Assembly (NCBI GenBank): GCA_946184125.1
Contig: CAMHEL010000001.1
Span: 1-64,000, forward strand
Direction: 5' to 3'
Source: an uncultured Prevotellaceae bacterium
GTDB lineage: Bacteria; Bacteroidota; Bacteroidia; Bacteroidales; Bacteroidaceae
Length of the DNA stretch: 64,000 nt
The notes under the pieces were generated by a model, which had not been told where the DNA came from, did no database searches, and was given only the letters and a program-made list of their open reading frames with translations. Below are positions 1-9,654 of this stretch, piece by piece (position 1 is the stretch's first letter; each line of letters begins with the position of its first letter). The translations under genes were made by a program, and so were the position numbers.

Positions 1-2
1 CC

Positions 3-164
3 GACGCCGAGGTGGCGGCAGCCCGCGAGAAGGCCATCGGTCAGATTACGCGCTACGCCGGGAGCGTCGGCGTGGAGCGCACCATCGGGCACACCCGTCT
101 CCACTGCCTCATCATCCTCTGGCGCGGCATGGACATCGCCGTGGCGGAGGAACTCTCATCCTAA
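3..164 (+). CDS. C-terminal end of a PD-(D/E)XK nuclease-type protein (partial)
   Basis: This reading frame is open from the window edge to a TAA at 162-164 and encodes about 53 residues. The pattern, a helix with 'KAIGQITRY' followed by a short strand 'LHCLIILWRG' and an acidic end, resembles the last part of the PD-(D/E)XK nuclease domain (PDDEXK_9/DUF1703). In Bacteroidetes that domain commonly follows an AAA-ATPase-like domain. Only the tail is visible, so no catalytic residue can be checked and the family call rests on a short similarity. About 70 bp separate it from the next gene on the same strand. Confidence 0.5.
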   Translation, partial: DAEVAAAREKAIGQITRYAGSVGVERTIGHTRLHCLIILWRGMDIAVAEELSS

Positions 165-236
165 GGCTCAGGACCATATAGAGGAACTGGTTACAAACAG
201 AGGGTGATTGCGTCATTTGTGTAGGGATAAAGCAAC

Positions 237-3200
237 ATGAAGAAGAAAGGGAAAAAACATCAAAAGCATCACCCAATAGTCCTTTTACTATTGCCATTGT
301 TCTTGGCCTGCAGCCTCCTTGGAGTGCATGCCAAGGATGTGTTTGTGTCCACCTCCTTCCATGAACCAGCCACCGATGGCCTACGTTTTGTCTATAGTTA
401 CGACGGACTGCACTGGGACAGTATTGCTGGCACGTTTCTCGTACCAGCGGTGGGACGGCAGCGTGTGCTTCGCGACCCTTCCATCCTGCGCGGACCTGAT
501 GGCACTTTTCATCTGGTGTGGACCAGTTCGTGGCGGGGCGACAGGGGGTTCGGTTATGCTTCCTCACGCGACCTCATCCATTGGAGTGAGCAGCGTCACA
601 TCACGGTGATGAGTGACACCACGACTGTCAACGTGTGGGCGCCCGAACTGTTCTATGACGACGAGCGGCGTCAGTTTCTCGTCATTTGGGCATCATGCAT
701 CCCAGGCAAATTTCCCGACCATGAGGAGGACCATCTCAACAACCACCGCCTCTATTACACCACGACGCGCGATTTCAAGACCTTCTCCAAGGCCCAACTT
801 TTCTATGACCCTGGATACAGTGCCATCGATGCCACATTGGTGAAACGTGGCAAGGGCGACTATGTCATGGTGGTGAAAGACAATTCCCGACCGATGCGAA
901 ACATCAAGGTCGCTTTTTCCAAATCACCCTATGGACCATGGAGTGACTCGTCGGAACCCTTCACCGAATCGTTTACCGAGGGACCCAGTACTGCCCACGT
1001 GGGCGACTGGTGGTACATCTACTATGATAGTTACCAGCGTGGTATCTATGGCGCTCATCGCACGAAAGATTTCATCCATTTTCAGAACCAGACGGGAACA
1101 GTCTGTTTCCCCGTGGGGCACAAACACGGCACCGTGTTCATGGCTCCCGAGGAATTGGTGGAGGGACTGAAGGGCTACCACCGCGACGTGGTGCACTACA
1201 GCGGAAGCACCATAGCCCTCCCCGAACGTCACGACGGTGGCCTGACGCCAGTAGTGGGGGTTCACAGTCTTCAGACGATGCGGGGGGCACGTCCCTGGAC
1301 ATACAACCACCAGCCTATGCTCGCATGGTGGCAGGGCCGTTTCTACCTGCACTATATCACTAACCCGCGTCATGAGCATGAGCCACCGGGCAGGACCATG
1401 CTCCAGACCTCCTCCGACGGATACAGATGGAGTGAACCCGTGGAACTCTTCCCTGAATATCCCGTGCCTGAGGGCTTCACCAAAAGCACCCAGCCAGGCA
1501 TTGCCGCCCACAACCTGAAGGCTGTCATGCACCAGCGCGTGGGGTTCTATGTCGCCCCCAACGGCAAGTTGCTTGCCATCGGCAACTATGGTGTGGCACT
1601 GACACCCAAGGATGACCCCAACGATGGCAACGGCATAGGGCGCGTGGTGCGAGAAATACGTGCCGACGGTTCCTTCGGACCCATACATTTCGTCTATTAC
1701 AACCACGGCTTCAGTGAGGCCAACACCCGTTACCCACACTACAAACGCTCAAAGGACAAAACATTTGTCAATGCCGTCGATGCCATGCTGGCCGACCCTA
1801 TGCAGCGTATGCAATGGGTGGAGGAGGCCGACCGCGACGACCCGCTCATCCCCCTTCGCCGTCCCTATAAGGCGTTCAGCGGCTATACCCTTGACGACGG
1901 GCGTAAAGTGGCATTGTGGAAACATGCCGTCACCAGCTTGTCGGCCGACGGAGGCCACACGTGGCGCGAACCTTGCGACCGTGCCCCGGGCTTCGTCAAT
2001 GCCAACGCAAAGATATGGGGACAACGGCTGACCGACGGCTCTTACGCCACGGTCTATAACCCCGCCGAATACCGATGGCCCCTCGCCCTCTCGCTAAGCA
2101 GCGACGGACTCGACTACACCACGCTGTCATTGGTCGATGGCGAGGTGACACCGCTAAGGCATGGCGGGCGCTATAAGAGCTATGGGCCGCAGTACACCCG
2201 CGGCATCCAGGAGGGCAACGGCATACCGTCCGACAGCGACCTGTGGGTCACCTACTCCCACAATAAGGAGGATATATGGGCATGCCGGATCCCCGTGCCC
2301 GTGCGCCTCACGGCCACCACCCATGCCACGAAGCCGTTCTCCCATGACAACAAGATTTCCGACCTCACCGACTGGAACCTCCGCGTGCCCCTTCTGTGCC
2401 CCGTCACCCTTGCCGACGGATGGCTCAACCTCAGCGACAGCGACCCCTACGACTATGCACGCGCCGAGCGCCTCATCCCCTCCACCCATACCCTTGAGGT
2501 GGAGTTCGACCTGCGTATGGGGCAGTCGGGCCACGGAACGCTCCATATCGAGTTCGCCGATGACGCCGGCCATGTCGCCTCGCGCATCGTGGCCGACAGC
2601 ACTGCCATGCTGCGCGTGAAAGGCGGCGCACGCTATGGCGCACTGCTCAGGCATTACGAGCCCGACACCATCTACCATATACGTGCCGTCCTCTCCACGG
2701 CACTCCACCGCGCCATCTATTATGTGAATGGGCGTAAGGCTTGTGAACGGCAGTTCGACACACCCGTTGCGCAGTTGTCGCGTCTCGTCTTCCGCACCGG
2801 CGACCTCTTCGACAAACCCGATGCCGAGACCCCTGCCGACCAGGATTTCGACATGCCCCGTGCCGATGAGGTAGATGGCAAGGCTATCTTCAGCCTCGCT
2901 AACCTCCGCACGCGGTCGCTCGATGGCGATGGCAGTGCCGCCGTGCTCCGTTTCAGCGACTTCGCCCACTATGCCGAGCGTTTCAACAAGATGGACGACG
3001 AGACCATCGCCACGACCATCACCAATGCGCAGTCGGCGGAATGGATGGAGCGCAACATCCCACTCTTCGACTGTCCAGACGACGACCTGCGCGAGATTTA
3101 CTATTATCGGTGGTGGAGCTTGCGCAAGCACATCAAGCGCACCCCTGTGGGCTACGGCATGACGGAGTTTCTCGTGCCACGCTCGTATGCCGACCGCTAC

Positions 3201-4430
3201 AACCTCATCGCCTGTGCCGTGGGACATCATGTGATGGAGACACGGTGGCTGCGCGACACTACCTACCTCCATCAGTTGCTGCGCACATGGTACTATGGCA
3301 ACGACGGCCAGGCCATGTCGAAGATGTCGAAATTCAGTTCATGGATACCAGCCGCTGTCATGGAGGCTTGGAAGGTGCTGGGCAACACCCCCTTCGTCTT
3401 GTCCCTCAAGTCCCGATTCGATGAGGAATATGCCCGCTGGGAGGACACACACCGACTCACATCCGGTCTCTATTGGCAGGGCGACGTACAGGATGGCATG
3501 GAGGAGAGTATCAGTGGCGGGCGCAACAAACAATATGCCCGCCCCACCATCAACAGCTATATGTACGGCAATGCCAAGGCTCTTGCCAAACTATGCTCTG
3601 TTGCGGGCGATGTCGCTGGAGCAGAACGCTACGAACAGAAAGCCGACACGCTGCGCACACTCATCACCAGCCGTCTGTGGAACAGCAGTCACCAGTTCTT
3701 CGAGACTTTGAGAGGCGACACACTGGCCGCCGTACGTGAGGCCATCGGTTTCCTGCCCTGGTATTTCGACCTACCTCCGGCAGCAGCGGGCTACGACGCC
3801 GCCTGGCAGCAAGTGACCGACGAGAAGGGCTTCTCCGCTCCCTACGGACTCACCACCGCCGAGCGCCGGCATCCCGCTTTCCGCAGCCATGGCACGGGCA
3901 CCTGTGAGTGGGATGGCGCCATCTGGCCCTTCGCCACCTCGCAGACACTCACTGCCATGGCCAACTATCTGAACGACTATCCCGGCGCTGTGCTCACCGA
4001 CTCCGTGTTCTTCCGTCACATGCAGCTGTATGTGGAGTCGCAGCACCACCGTGGAAAACCCTATATCGGCGAATATCTCGATGAGACCACCGGAGCATGG
4101 CTCATGGGCGACCGTGAGCGCAGCCGGCACTACAACCACAGCACCTTTGCCGACCTCGTCATCACGGGCCTTGCCGGGCTCCGGCCTCAGGACGACGGCA
4201 GTCTCGTGGTCAACCCACTGATACCCCATGGAGCATGGGACTGGTTCTGTCTCGATGGGGTGAACTACCACGGCCATACCGTCACCATCATCTGGGACCG
4301 CCACGGTCAGCACTATCACCAGGGAGCCGGCCTCACCGTACTTATCGATGGCGCTCCCACTGCCCGTCGAGGCAACCTCGGACGCCTCATCATTCCTTCA
4401 CAGTCACTTACCGCCACTTCCACCCCATGA
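237..4430 (+). CDS. Multimodular glycosidase: GH43-like + GH143-like + GH142-like
   Basis: This 1397-residue secreted protein has a signal peptide ending near 'GVHA' (residue 32). Residues about 33-335 form a GH43-like five-bladed propeller with 'RDPSILRGPDGTFHLVW'. Residues about 338-695 look like a second propeller, followed by a beta-sandwich (about 700-900). Residues about 935-1330 are an (alpha/alpha)6 barrel with conserved W/E/D-rich loops such as 'GTGTCEWDGAIWPF'. The second and third modules resemble the B. thetaiotaomicron RG-II enzyme BT1020, in which GH143 releases DHA and GH142 removes beta-L-arabinofuranose (RG-II chain D). In B. thetaiotaomicron, as I recall, the GH43 is a separate neighbouring gene. 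It is the first gene of a six-gene operon and its TGA overlaps the next ATG. The domain assignment is from memory of families. The GH43 activity (probably arabinofuranosidase) is inferred. Confidence 0.75.
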   Translation: MKKKGKKHQKHHPIVLLLLPLFLACSLLGVHAKDVFVSTSFHEPATDGLRFVYSYDGLHWDSIAGTFLVPAVGRQRVLRDPSILRGPDGTFHLVWTSSWRGDRGFGYASSRDLIHWSEQRHITVMSDTTTVNVWAPELFYDDERRQFLVIWASCIPGKFPDHEEDHLNNHRLYYTTTRDFKTFSKAQLFYDPGYSAIDATLVKRGKGDYVMVVKDNSRPMRNIKVAFSKSPYGPWSDSSEPFTESFTEGPSTAHVGDWWYIYYDSYQRGIYGAHRTKDFIHFQNQTGTVCFPVGHKHGTVFMAPEELVEGLKGYHRDVVHYSGSTIALPERHDGGLTPVVGVHSLQTMRGARPWTYNHQPMLAWWQGRFYLHYITNPRHEHEPPGRTMLQTSSDGYRWSEPVELFPEYPVPEGFTKSTQPGIAAHNLKAVMHQRVGFYVAPNGKLLAIGNYGVALTPKDDPNDGNGIGRVVREIRADGSFGPIHFVYYNHGFSEANTRYPHYKRSKDKTFVNAVDAMLADPMQRMQWVEEADRDDPLIPLRRPYKAFSGYTLDDGRKVALWKHAVTSLSADGGHTWREPCDRAPGFVNANAKIWGQRLTDGSYATVYNPAEYRWPLALSLSSDGLDYTTLSLVDGEVTPLRHGGRYKSYGPQYTRGIQEGNGIPSDSDLWVTYSHNKEDIWACRIPVPVRLTATTHATKPFSHDNKISDLTDWNLRVPLLCPVTLADGWLNLSDSDPYDYARAERLIPSTHTLEVEFDLRMGQSGHGTLHIEFADDAGHVASRIVADSTAMLRVKGGARYGALLRHYEPDTIYHIRAVLSTALHRAIYYVNGRKACERQFDTPVAQLSRLVFRTGDLFDKPDAETPADQDFDMPRADEVDGKAIFSLANLRTRSLDGDGSAAVLRFSDFAHYAERFNKMDDETIATTITNAQSAEWMERNIPLFDCPDDDLREIYYYRWWSLRKHIKRTPVGYGMTEFLVPRSYADRYNLIACAVGHHVMETRWLRDTTYLHQLLRTWYYGNDGQAMSKMSKFSSWIPAAVMEAWKVLGNTPFVLSLKSRFDEEYARWEDTHRLTSGLYWQGDVQDGMEESISGGRNKQYARPTINSYMYGNAKALAKLCSVAGDVAGAERYEQKADTLRTLITSRLWNSSHQFFETLRGDTLAAVREAIGFLPWYFDLPPAAAGYDAAWQQVTDEKGFSAPYGLTTAERRHPAFRSHGTGTCEWDGAIWPFATSQTLTAMANYLNDYPGAVLTDSVFFRHMQLYVESQHHRGKPYIGEYLDETTGAWLMGDRERSRHYNHSTFADLVITGLAGLRPQDDGSLVVNPLIPHGAWDWFCLDGVNYHGHTVTIIWDRHGQHYHQGAGLTVLIDGAPTARRGNLGRLIIPSQSLTATSTP

Positions 4431-5764
4431 AGCAAAAAATTCTCATGATGCTCTTCCTGTTCATGCCCATCGTGGCGATGGCGCAGACATTCGAAGACCA
4501 CTTCACACGTTCGCTGAGCGACGTGATGGCCGATGTGCAGAAACGTTTCAATATCCGTCTGAAATACGATATGGACACCACTGGACTGAAGGTGCCTTAC
4601 GCCGATTTCCGCATCAGACCCTACAGCGTGGAGGAAACCCTTACCAATCTCCTCGCACCATTTGACTTCAAACCCGTTTTTCAGCAGAAGAACGTTTGGA
4701 AGGTGAAGCGTTATGAGTATCCCCGTCGTCAGCCTGCTGATGGCGAGAAGCTTATCGCCTACCTTGCAAGCCTCTATTCCAACCGTGAGCAATGGGAGGC
4801 CCGCCGCGACACGTTGCGGAGGGAAGTGGCCGAGCGGCTTGGCATTCTCCCACTGCGCCAGGTGTGCCTGACTGAAAACAATGAGTTTGGAGAGGTGCGA
4901 CAGCACGACGGTTACACCGTCCAGAATTTCCGCCTTTCCACCATTGGCAACCATACCGTCTGCGGCAGCATCTATGCTCCGGTCGCCTTGAAATGGAAGA
5001 AAAACTTGTTCCCCCGTGAGCACGACAAAGGGAAATACCCCCTCATCATCTGTCCCAACGGCCATTTCAATGGAGGCCGGTACAATGCCGACCTGCAGAA
5101 ACGGTACGCCACAATGGCACGCATGGGTGCTGTATGCGTGTCCTACGACCTGTGGGGATGGGGGGAGAGCGAGGATGAGGTAGGTGTCGAAGCCCATCGC
5201 ACCAGTGAGGCACATGTGATGCAGGCCTACAATGGCTTGCGCATCCTCGACCTCATGCTCCAGCACAAGGATATCGACCCTCGGCGAGTGGGGGTGAACG
5301 GCGGTTCGGGGGGTGGCACACAGGCAGTGCTCCTCGGGGTGCTCGACGACCGTTTCACCGTTTCCTGCCCTGTGGTGAGTATGTCTTCGTGGTTCGACGG
5401 AGGTTGTCCCTGCGAGAGCGGGAAACCCATCCAGTTGGCTGCTGGGGGCACCTGCAATGCCGAACTGGCCGCCACCTTCGCACCAAAACCCATGCTCGTG
5501 GTGAGCGACGGAGGCGACTGGACCTCAACCACACCCACAGTGGAATATCCTTATTTGCAGCGCATCTACGGATTCTACGGCGCTCAGGACAATGTGGGCA
5601 ATGTCCATCTGCCCGACGAGAAACATGACTTCGGCCCGAACAAGCGGCAGGCCGTCTATCAGTTCTTCATCGATGCCTTTGGGCTTGACGCATCGAAACT
5701 CAACGAGGAAAAGGTCGCCATCGAGAAGGAGGAAGTCATGAGGTTTCATCCGAAAAAGCCATAG
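4427..5764 (+). CDS. Alpha/beta-hydrolase esterase, BT1017-like pectin methylesterase
   Basis: This is a 445-residue secreted serine esterase. The start at 4427 was chosen because it gives a signal peptide ('MKQKILMMLFLFMPIVAMAQ') and an ATGA overlap with the upstream stop. Residues about 21-100 resemble a short STN-like fold (beta-alpha-beta, 'VEETLTNLLAPFDFKPVF'). The rest is an alpha/beta hydrolase with an oxyanion-type 'LIICPNGHFNGG', the nucleophile elbow 'GVNGGSGGG' (Ser near residue 293) and a late His in 'EKHDFGP' (about 398). In RG-II loci this type is the BT1017 pectin methylesterase (family CE19, from memory), which removes a methyl ester from the homogalacturonan backbone. Annotation pipelines often call such proteins acetylxylan esterase. 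The operon context favours the RG-II role. Confidence 0.72.
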   Translation: MKQKILMMLFLFMPIVAMAQTFEDHFTRSLSDVMADVQKRFNIRLKYDMDTTGLKVPYADFRIRPYSVEETLTNLLAPFDFKPVFQQKNVWKVKRYEYPRRQPADGEKLIAYLASLYSNREQWEARRDTLRREVAERLGILPLRQVCLTENNEFGEVRQHDGYTVQNFRLSTIGNHTVCGSIYAPVALKWKKNLFPREHDKGKYPLIICPNGHFNGGRYNADLQKRYATMARMGAVCVSYDLWGWGESEDEVGVEAHRTSEAHVMQAYNGLRILDLMLQHKDIDPRRVGVNGGSGGGTQAVLLGVLDDRFTVSCPVVSMSSWFDGGCPCESGKPIQLAAGGTCNAELAATFAPKPMLVVSDGGDWTSTTPTVEYPYLQRIYGFYGAQDNVGNVHLPDEKHDFGPNKRQAVYQFFIDAFGLDASKLNEEKVAIEKEEVMRFHPKKP

Positions 5765-5767
5765 ACC

Positions 5768-8212
5768 ATGCATACACCTACAGAATCATCGCTGATGAAG
5801 AGCAGCGTGGAGAACAGCACCTGCAGTGCCGGTTCAAAACTGTTCACTGAGCGGCCGACATGGTCGCAAGCCGTCCTTGTCCTCCTCATCCTTTTCGCCG
5901 CTCTCTTTTCATCCGCCGCTCATGCCAGCGGTCCCCATCAACTGTGGTATCCGCAACCCGCCCGAAACTGGAACGAGGCACTGCCCATCGGCAATGGCCG
6001 CCTGGGTGCCATGGTCTTCGGGGGGGTGACCAATGAGCGACTCCAACTCAACGAAGAGACCATTTGGGCTGGCCGGCCCAACAACAATGCCAATCCCGAG
6101 GCGCTAGAATACCTGCCCCGCGTGAGGCAGTTGGTGTGGGAGGGACGTTATAAAGAAGCACAGGACATGGCCACACAGCACGTCCAGAGCAATACCAACC
6201 ATGGCATGCCCTACCAACCTTTCGGCGACCTGTACCTCTGCTTTCCGGGACAGGAAGGCTATGACCATTACCGCCGTGAACTGTCGCTCGACTCGGCAGT
6301 GGCCAGCACACGATACCAAGCCAACGGCATCGAATACCAACGTGAGTACATCGCCTCGCTTTCTGCCAATACCATCGCCATCCGCCTCACCGCCAACAGG
6401 AAGGGGGCCATCACCCTCAGCGCGCACCTCACCTCGCCTCATGCCGATGTGGCCATCACCAGCGAGGGCAAGGAAATCGTGCTGAGCGGAACGACCTCCA
6501 ACCACGAGGGACTGAAGGGTAAGGTGACCTTCACCGGGCGTGTCACCGCCACCACTCTCGGCGGAAAACTCACCTCACGCGATGGAGTGCTCAGCATCAG
6601 CGGCGCCGACGAGGCTGTCATTTATGTCTGCATCGCTACCAATTTCAAACACTACGATGACATCACGGGCAACGACACTGTCCTCTCGGAACAGCACCTC
6701 GGCGAAGCCCTGAGGCTCGACTTCGCCACAATGAGGCGTATGCATACAGAGCGCTACCAGCAATATTTCGACCGTGTCGCCCTTGACCTCGGCCCCGACC
6801 ACTTTTCCCATTTACCCACCGATGAGCGCGTGCTGCACTTCAAAGAAAACCACGACGCACATCTGGTGGAAACTTATTTCCAGTTTGGCCGTTACCTCCT
6901 CGTCTGCACCTCGCAGCCCGGTTGCCAGCCTCCCACCCTGCAGGGTATCTGGAACGACAAGATGTTTCCCAACTGGGACTCTAAATACACCACCAACATC
7001 AACTGCGAGATGAACTACTGGCCCGCCGAGGTGACCCATCTGGGCGACCTCACCCAACCTCTCTTCTCCATGATTGATGACCTTAGCCGCACAGGTCACG
7101 AGACCGCCCGCATCATGTATGGTGCCGATGGTTGGGTGCTTCACCACAACACCGACCTATGGCGGGTCACCGGAGCCATTGACAAGGCTCCCTCCGGTCT
7201 GTGGCCCACTGGCGGGGCGTGGATGTGTCAGCACCTCTGGGAGCACTGGCTTTACACCGGCGACCTCTCCTTCCTGAGGAGGGTCTACCCCATCATGGTG
7301 GGTGCCGCACGTTTCCTCAACCAAATCATGGTGCGTCATCCCGAGAAAGGTTTCTGGGTCATCTGCCCGAGTCTCTCGCCCGAGAACGCACATCTGCATG
7401 GTGCCTCCACCGCTGCCGGCGTGACGATGGATAACCAACTGGTGCGCGACCTGTTCACCCATGTCATCGAGGCCGGCGACCTGTTGCATGAGTCATCCAC
7501 CCTCGCCGACAGTCTGCGCGACAAAATCCAGCACTTGCCTCCCATGCAAATCGGACGATGGGGACAGCTGCAGGAGTGGCTCGACGACTGGGACAACCCC
7601 GACGACACCCACCGCCATGTGTCGCACCTCTATGGGTTGTATCCCAGCAATCAAATCACACCGCTCGCAACACCCTCCCTTGCCGAGGCCGCAAAAACCT
7701 CGCTCATCCACCGTGGCGACCCTTCCACCGGGTGGAGCATGGGGTGGAAGGTATGCCTCTGGGCACGGCTGCTCGATGGCAACCACGCCCTCAAACTTAT
7801 CGGCGACCAACTCACCCTCGTCAGGGAGGAGAAGAAGAAAGGAGGAACCTACTCCAACCTTTTCGATGCCCATCCGCCTTTCCAGATTGATGGCAATTTC
7901 GGCTGCACCGCCGGCATCGCCGAGATGTTGCTGCAGAGCCACGACGGCACGGTGCATCTGTTGCCCGCACTCCCCGACGAATGGCGGGAAGGCGCTGTCA
8001 CTGGCTTGTGTGCCCGCGGTGGCTTCGTCGTCGACATGAAATGGAAAGACGGACAACTGTCAAGTGCCACCATCCGCTCCAACAATGGTGGCATCCTGCG
8101 CATCCGCTCTTCGGTGAGACTCAAGGGCGCACGCATGAAAGCCTCCAAAGCCGATGGCTACTACCTCTACGATATAAAGACCCGAAAAGGACAAACTCTC
8201 ACTATTCACTAA
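5768..8212 (+). CDS. GH95 alpha-L-fucosidase/alpha-L-galactosidase
   Basis: This is an 814-residue glycoside hydrolase of family 95 with the usual order: an N-terminal beta-sandwich starting '[19 protein letters not shown]', an (alpha/alpha)6 barrel and a C-terminal beta domain. The family's catalytic Asn pair is in '[14 protein letters not shown]' (about residue 410), the acid Glu in 'CPSLSPEN' (about 531) and an active-site Asp in 'QIDGNFG' (about 706). The start at 5768 puts a hydrophobic export segment at about 33-52, unusually far in. Starting at the internal ATG at 5795 gives a more normal signal peptide, so 5795 may be the true start. In RG-II loci the GH95 (BT1010) cleaves alpha-L-galactose from chain A, which is the inferred role. 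The gene starts 3 bp after the esterase gene. Confidence 0.85.
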   Translation: MHTPTESSLMKSSVENSTCSAGSKLFTERPTWSQAVLVLLILFAALFSSAAHASGPHQLWYPQPARNWNEALPIGNGRLGAMVFGGVTNERLQLNEETIWAGRPNNNANPEALEYLPRVRQLVWEGRYKEAQDMATQHVQSNTNHGMPYQPFGDLYLCFPGQEGYDHYRRELSLDSAVASTRYQANGIEYQREYIASLSANTIAIRLTANRKGAITLSAHLTSPHADVAITSEGKEIVLSGTTSNHEGLKGKVTFTGRVTATTLGGKLTSRDGVLSISGADEAVIYVCIATNFKHYDDITGNDTVLSEQHLGEALRLDFATMRRMHTERYQQYFDRVALDLGPDHFSHLPTDERVLHFKENHDAHLVETYFQFGRYLLVCTSQPGCQPPTLQGIWNDKMFPNWDSKYTTNINCEMNYWPAEVTHLGDLTQPLFSMIDDLSRTGHETARIMYGADGWVLHHNTDLWRVTGAIDKAPSGLWPTGGAWMCQHLWEHWLYTGDLSFLRRVYPIMVGAARFLNQIMVRHPEKGFWVICPSLSPENAHLHGASTAAGVTMDNQLVRDLFTHVIEAGDLLHESSTLADSLRDKIQHLPPMQIGRWGQLQEWLDDWDNPDDTHRHVSHLYGLYPSNQITPLATPSLAEAAKTSLIHRGDPSTGWSMGWKVCLWARLLDGNHALKLIGDQLTLVREEKKKGGTYSNLFDAHPPFQIDGNFGCTAGIAEMLLQSHDGTVHLLPALPDEWREGAVTGLCARGGFVVDMKWKDGQLSSATIRSNNGGILRIRSSVRLKGARMKASKADGYYLYDIKTRKGQTLTIH

Positions 8213-8232
8213 CTACAATCAAAAACAATTCA

Positions 8233-9654
8233 ATGAAAAAAATCTTTCTTGTCGTCTTGTTTGCCTTAGCCGCTGCGGTGGCTGGTGCAGCATCCATATA
8301 TAAGCCGTGGAGCCACGGCGCGCTGACCGTTTCGGCCAATCACCGCTATCTGGTGCATGCCGACGGCACACCCTTCTTCTGGTTGGGCAACACCTCATGG
8401 CTGTTGCCCGAACGGCTCAACCGCGACGAGGTGGAATACTTTCTCAACAAAGAGCGCGAACAAGGCTACAATGTGGAGCAAATCCAGGTACTAAACGCCA
8501 TCCCCACCTACAATATTTACGGACAGCCGGCGAATGACGAATCTTTCGACTTCTCGCGCTTCACAACGGGAACATACGGATACTGGGATCATCTCGACTA
8601 CATCGTCGATATGGCCGCAGCCAATGGCATCTACATCGCCATGGACTGTATATGGGGCTCGCAAATCGGCAAGATGGACGAGCGGAAGGCGGCAGCTTAC
8701 GGAAAGTTCCTTGGTGAGCGATATAAAGACAAACCCAACATCATCTGGATGATTGGCGGCGATATCATGGGCGACAAGGGCACTGCTGCGTGGGATGCCC
8801 TCGCACGCGCCATCAAGAAGGCCGACAAACAGCACCTGATGACATTCCATCCCCGGGGACGGACCACCAGCGCATGGTGGTACAACGACCGTGAGTGGTT
8901 GGACTTCAATATGTTCCAGAGCGGTCACCGACGCTACGGACAGCGCAATGGCGACGGCGACTACACCATCAAGGAGAACACCGAGGAGGATAACTGGCGC
9001 TATGTGGAGATGAGTTTTGAACGTAAGCCTCTCAAGCCCGTCATCGACGGTGAGCCGTCCTATGAGGACATCCCGCAGGGGTTGCACGACTTCTCGGCTC
9101 CTCGCTGGCAGGACTACGACGTGCGGCGCTATGCCTACTGGGCCGTCTTTGCAGGTTGCTTCGGGCACACCTACGGACACAACAGCATCATGCAGTTCAT
9201 GCGACCAGGCGTGCTGGCATCTTTCGGCGCCGGGAAGTCATGGTGGGAGGCGATGAACGATCCTGGCTACCAACAGATGAAGTACCTGAAATGGCTTATG
9301 CTCGCCATGCCCTTCACGACAGGCGAGAGCGACCAACAGCTCATCGCCGGAAGCAACGGAGAACGTTACGACCGGGTGATTGCCATCCGTGGCGAAGGCT
9401 ATGCCCTCGTCTATAACTACAGTGGAAAGCCTGTGCAGATTGACCTCACCCGTGTGGGGGGCGACAAGAAAGATGTGTGGCTGATGAATCCCGCCGACGG
9501 CTCACTGAAGTATCTCGGCCAATACGACAACACCATTACGGAGTTTGCCTTCGATGGTGCCTACATGCGCGGCAGCGACCGCGTGCTCGTCATTACCGAC
9601 AGCAACAGGCATTACATCGACCGCAACGCCACAACACTGGAGGAGCGATGGTGA
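8233..9654 (+). CDS. GH140 apiosidase (DUF4038 family)
   Basis: This is a 473-residue secreted TIM-barrel glycosidase. The start at 8233 gives the signal peptide 'MKKIFLVVLFALAAAVAGAA'. The N-terminus 'HADGTPFFWLGNTSW' is the hallmark of the DUF4038/GH140 family. Candidate catalytic acids are the Asp in 'GGDIMGDKG' (about residue 176) and the Glu in 'VIDGEPSYED' (about 274), matching the Asp/Glu pair described for BT1012. That enzyme removes the apiose-linked side chains A and B from the RG-II backbone. A C-terminal beta-sandwich follows from about residue 390, as in the family. The 3' end overlaps the next gene by 7 bp, so expression is coupled. Confidence 0.88.
   Translation: MKKIFLVVLFALAAAVAGAASIYKPWSHGALTVSANHRYLVHADGTPFFWLGNTSWLLPERLNRDEVEYFLNKEREQGYNVEQIQVLNAIPTYNIYGQPANDESFDFSRFTTGTYGYWDHLDYIVDMAAANGIYIAMDCIWGSQIGKMDERKAAAYGKFLGERYKDKPNIIWMIGGDIMGDKGTAAWDALARAIKKADKQHLMTFHPRGRTTSAWWYNDREWLDFNMFQSGHRRYGQRNGDGDYTIKENTEEDNWRYVEMSFERKPLKPVIDGEPSYEDIPQGLHDFSAPRWQDYDVRRYAYWAVFAGCFGHTYGHNSIMQFMRPGVLASFGAGKSWWEAMNDPGYQQMKYLKWLMLAMPFTTGESDQQLIAGSNGERYDRVIAIRGEGYALVYNYSGKPVQIDLTRVGGDKKDVWLMNPADGSLKYLGQYDNTITEFAFDGAYMRGSDRVLVITDSNRHYIDRNATTLEERW

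Noticed and set aside
2154..3272. Long antisense reading frame (372 codons) inside the GH43/143/142 gene
   Set aside because: It is a shadow of a GC-rich gene. Its translation is rich in Val/Gly/Ala without domains, and the plus-strand frame shows clear family motifs.
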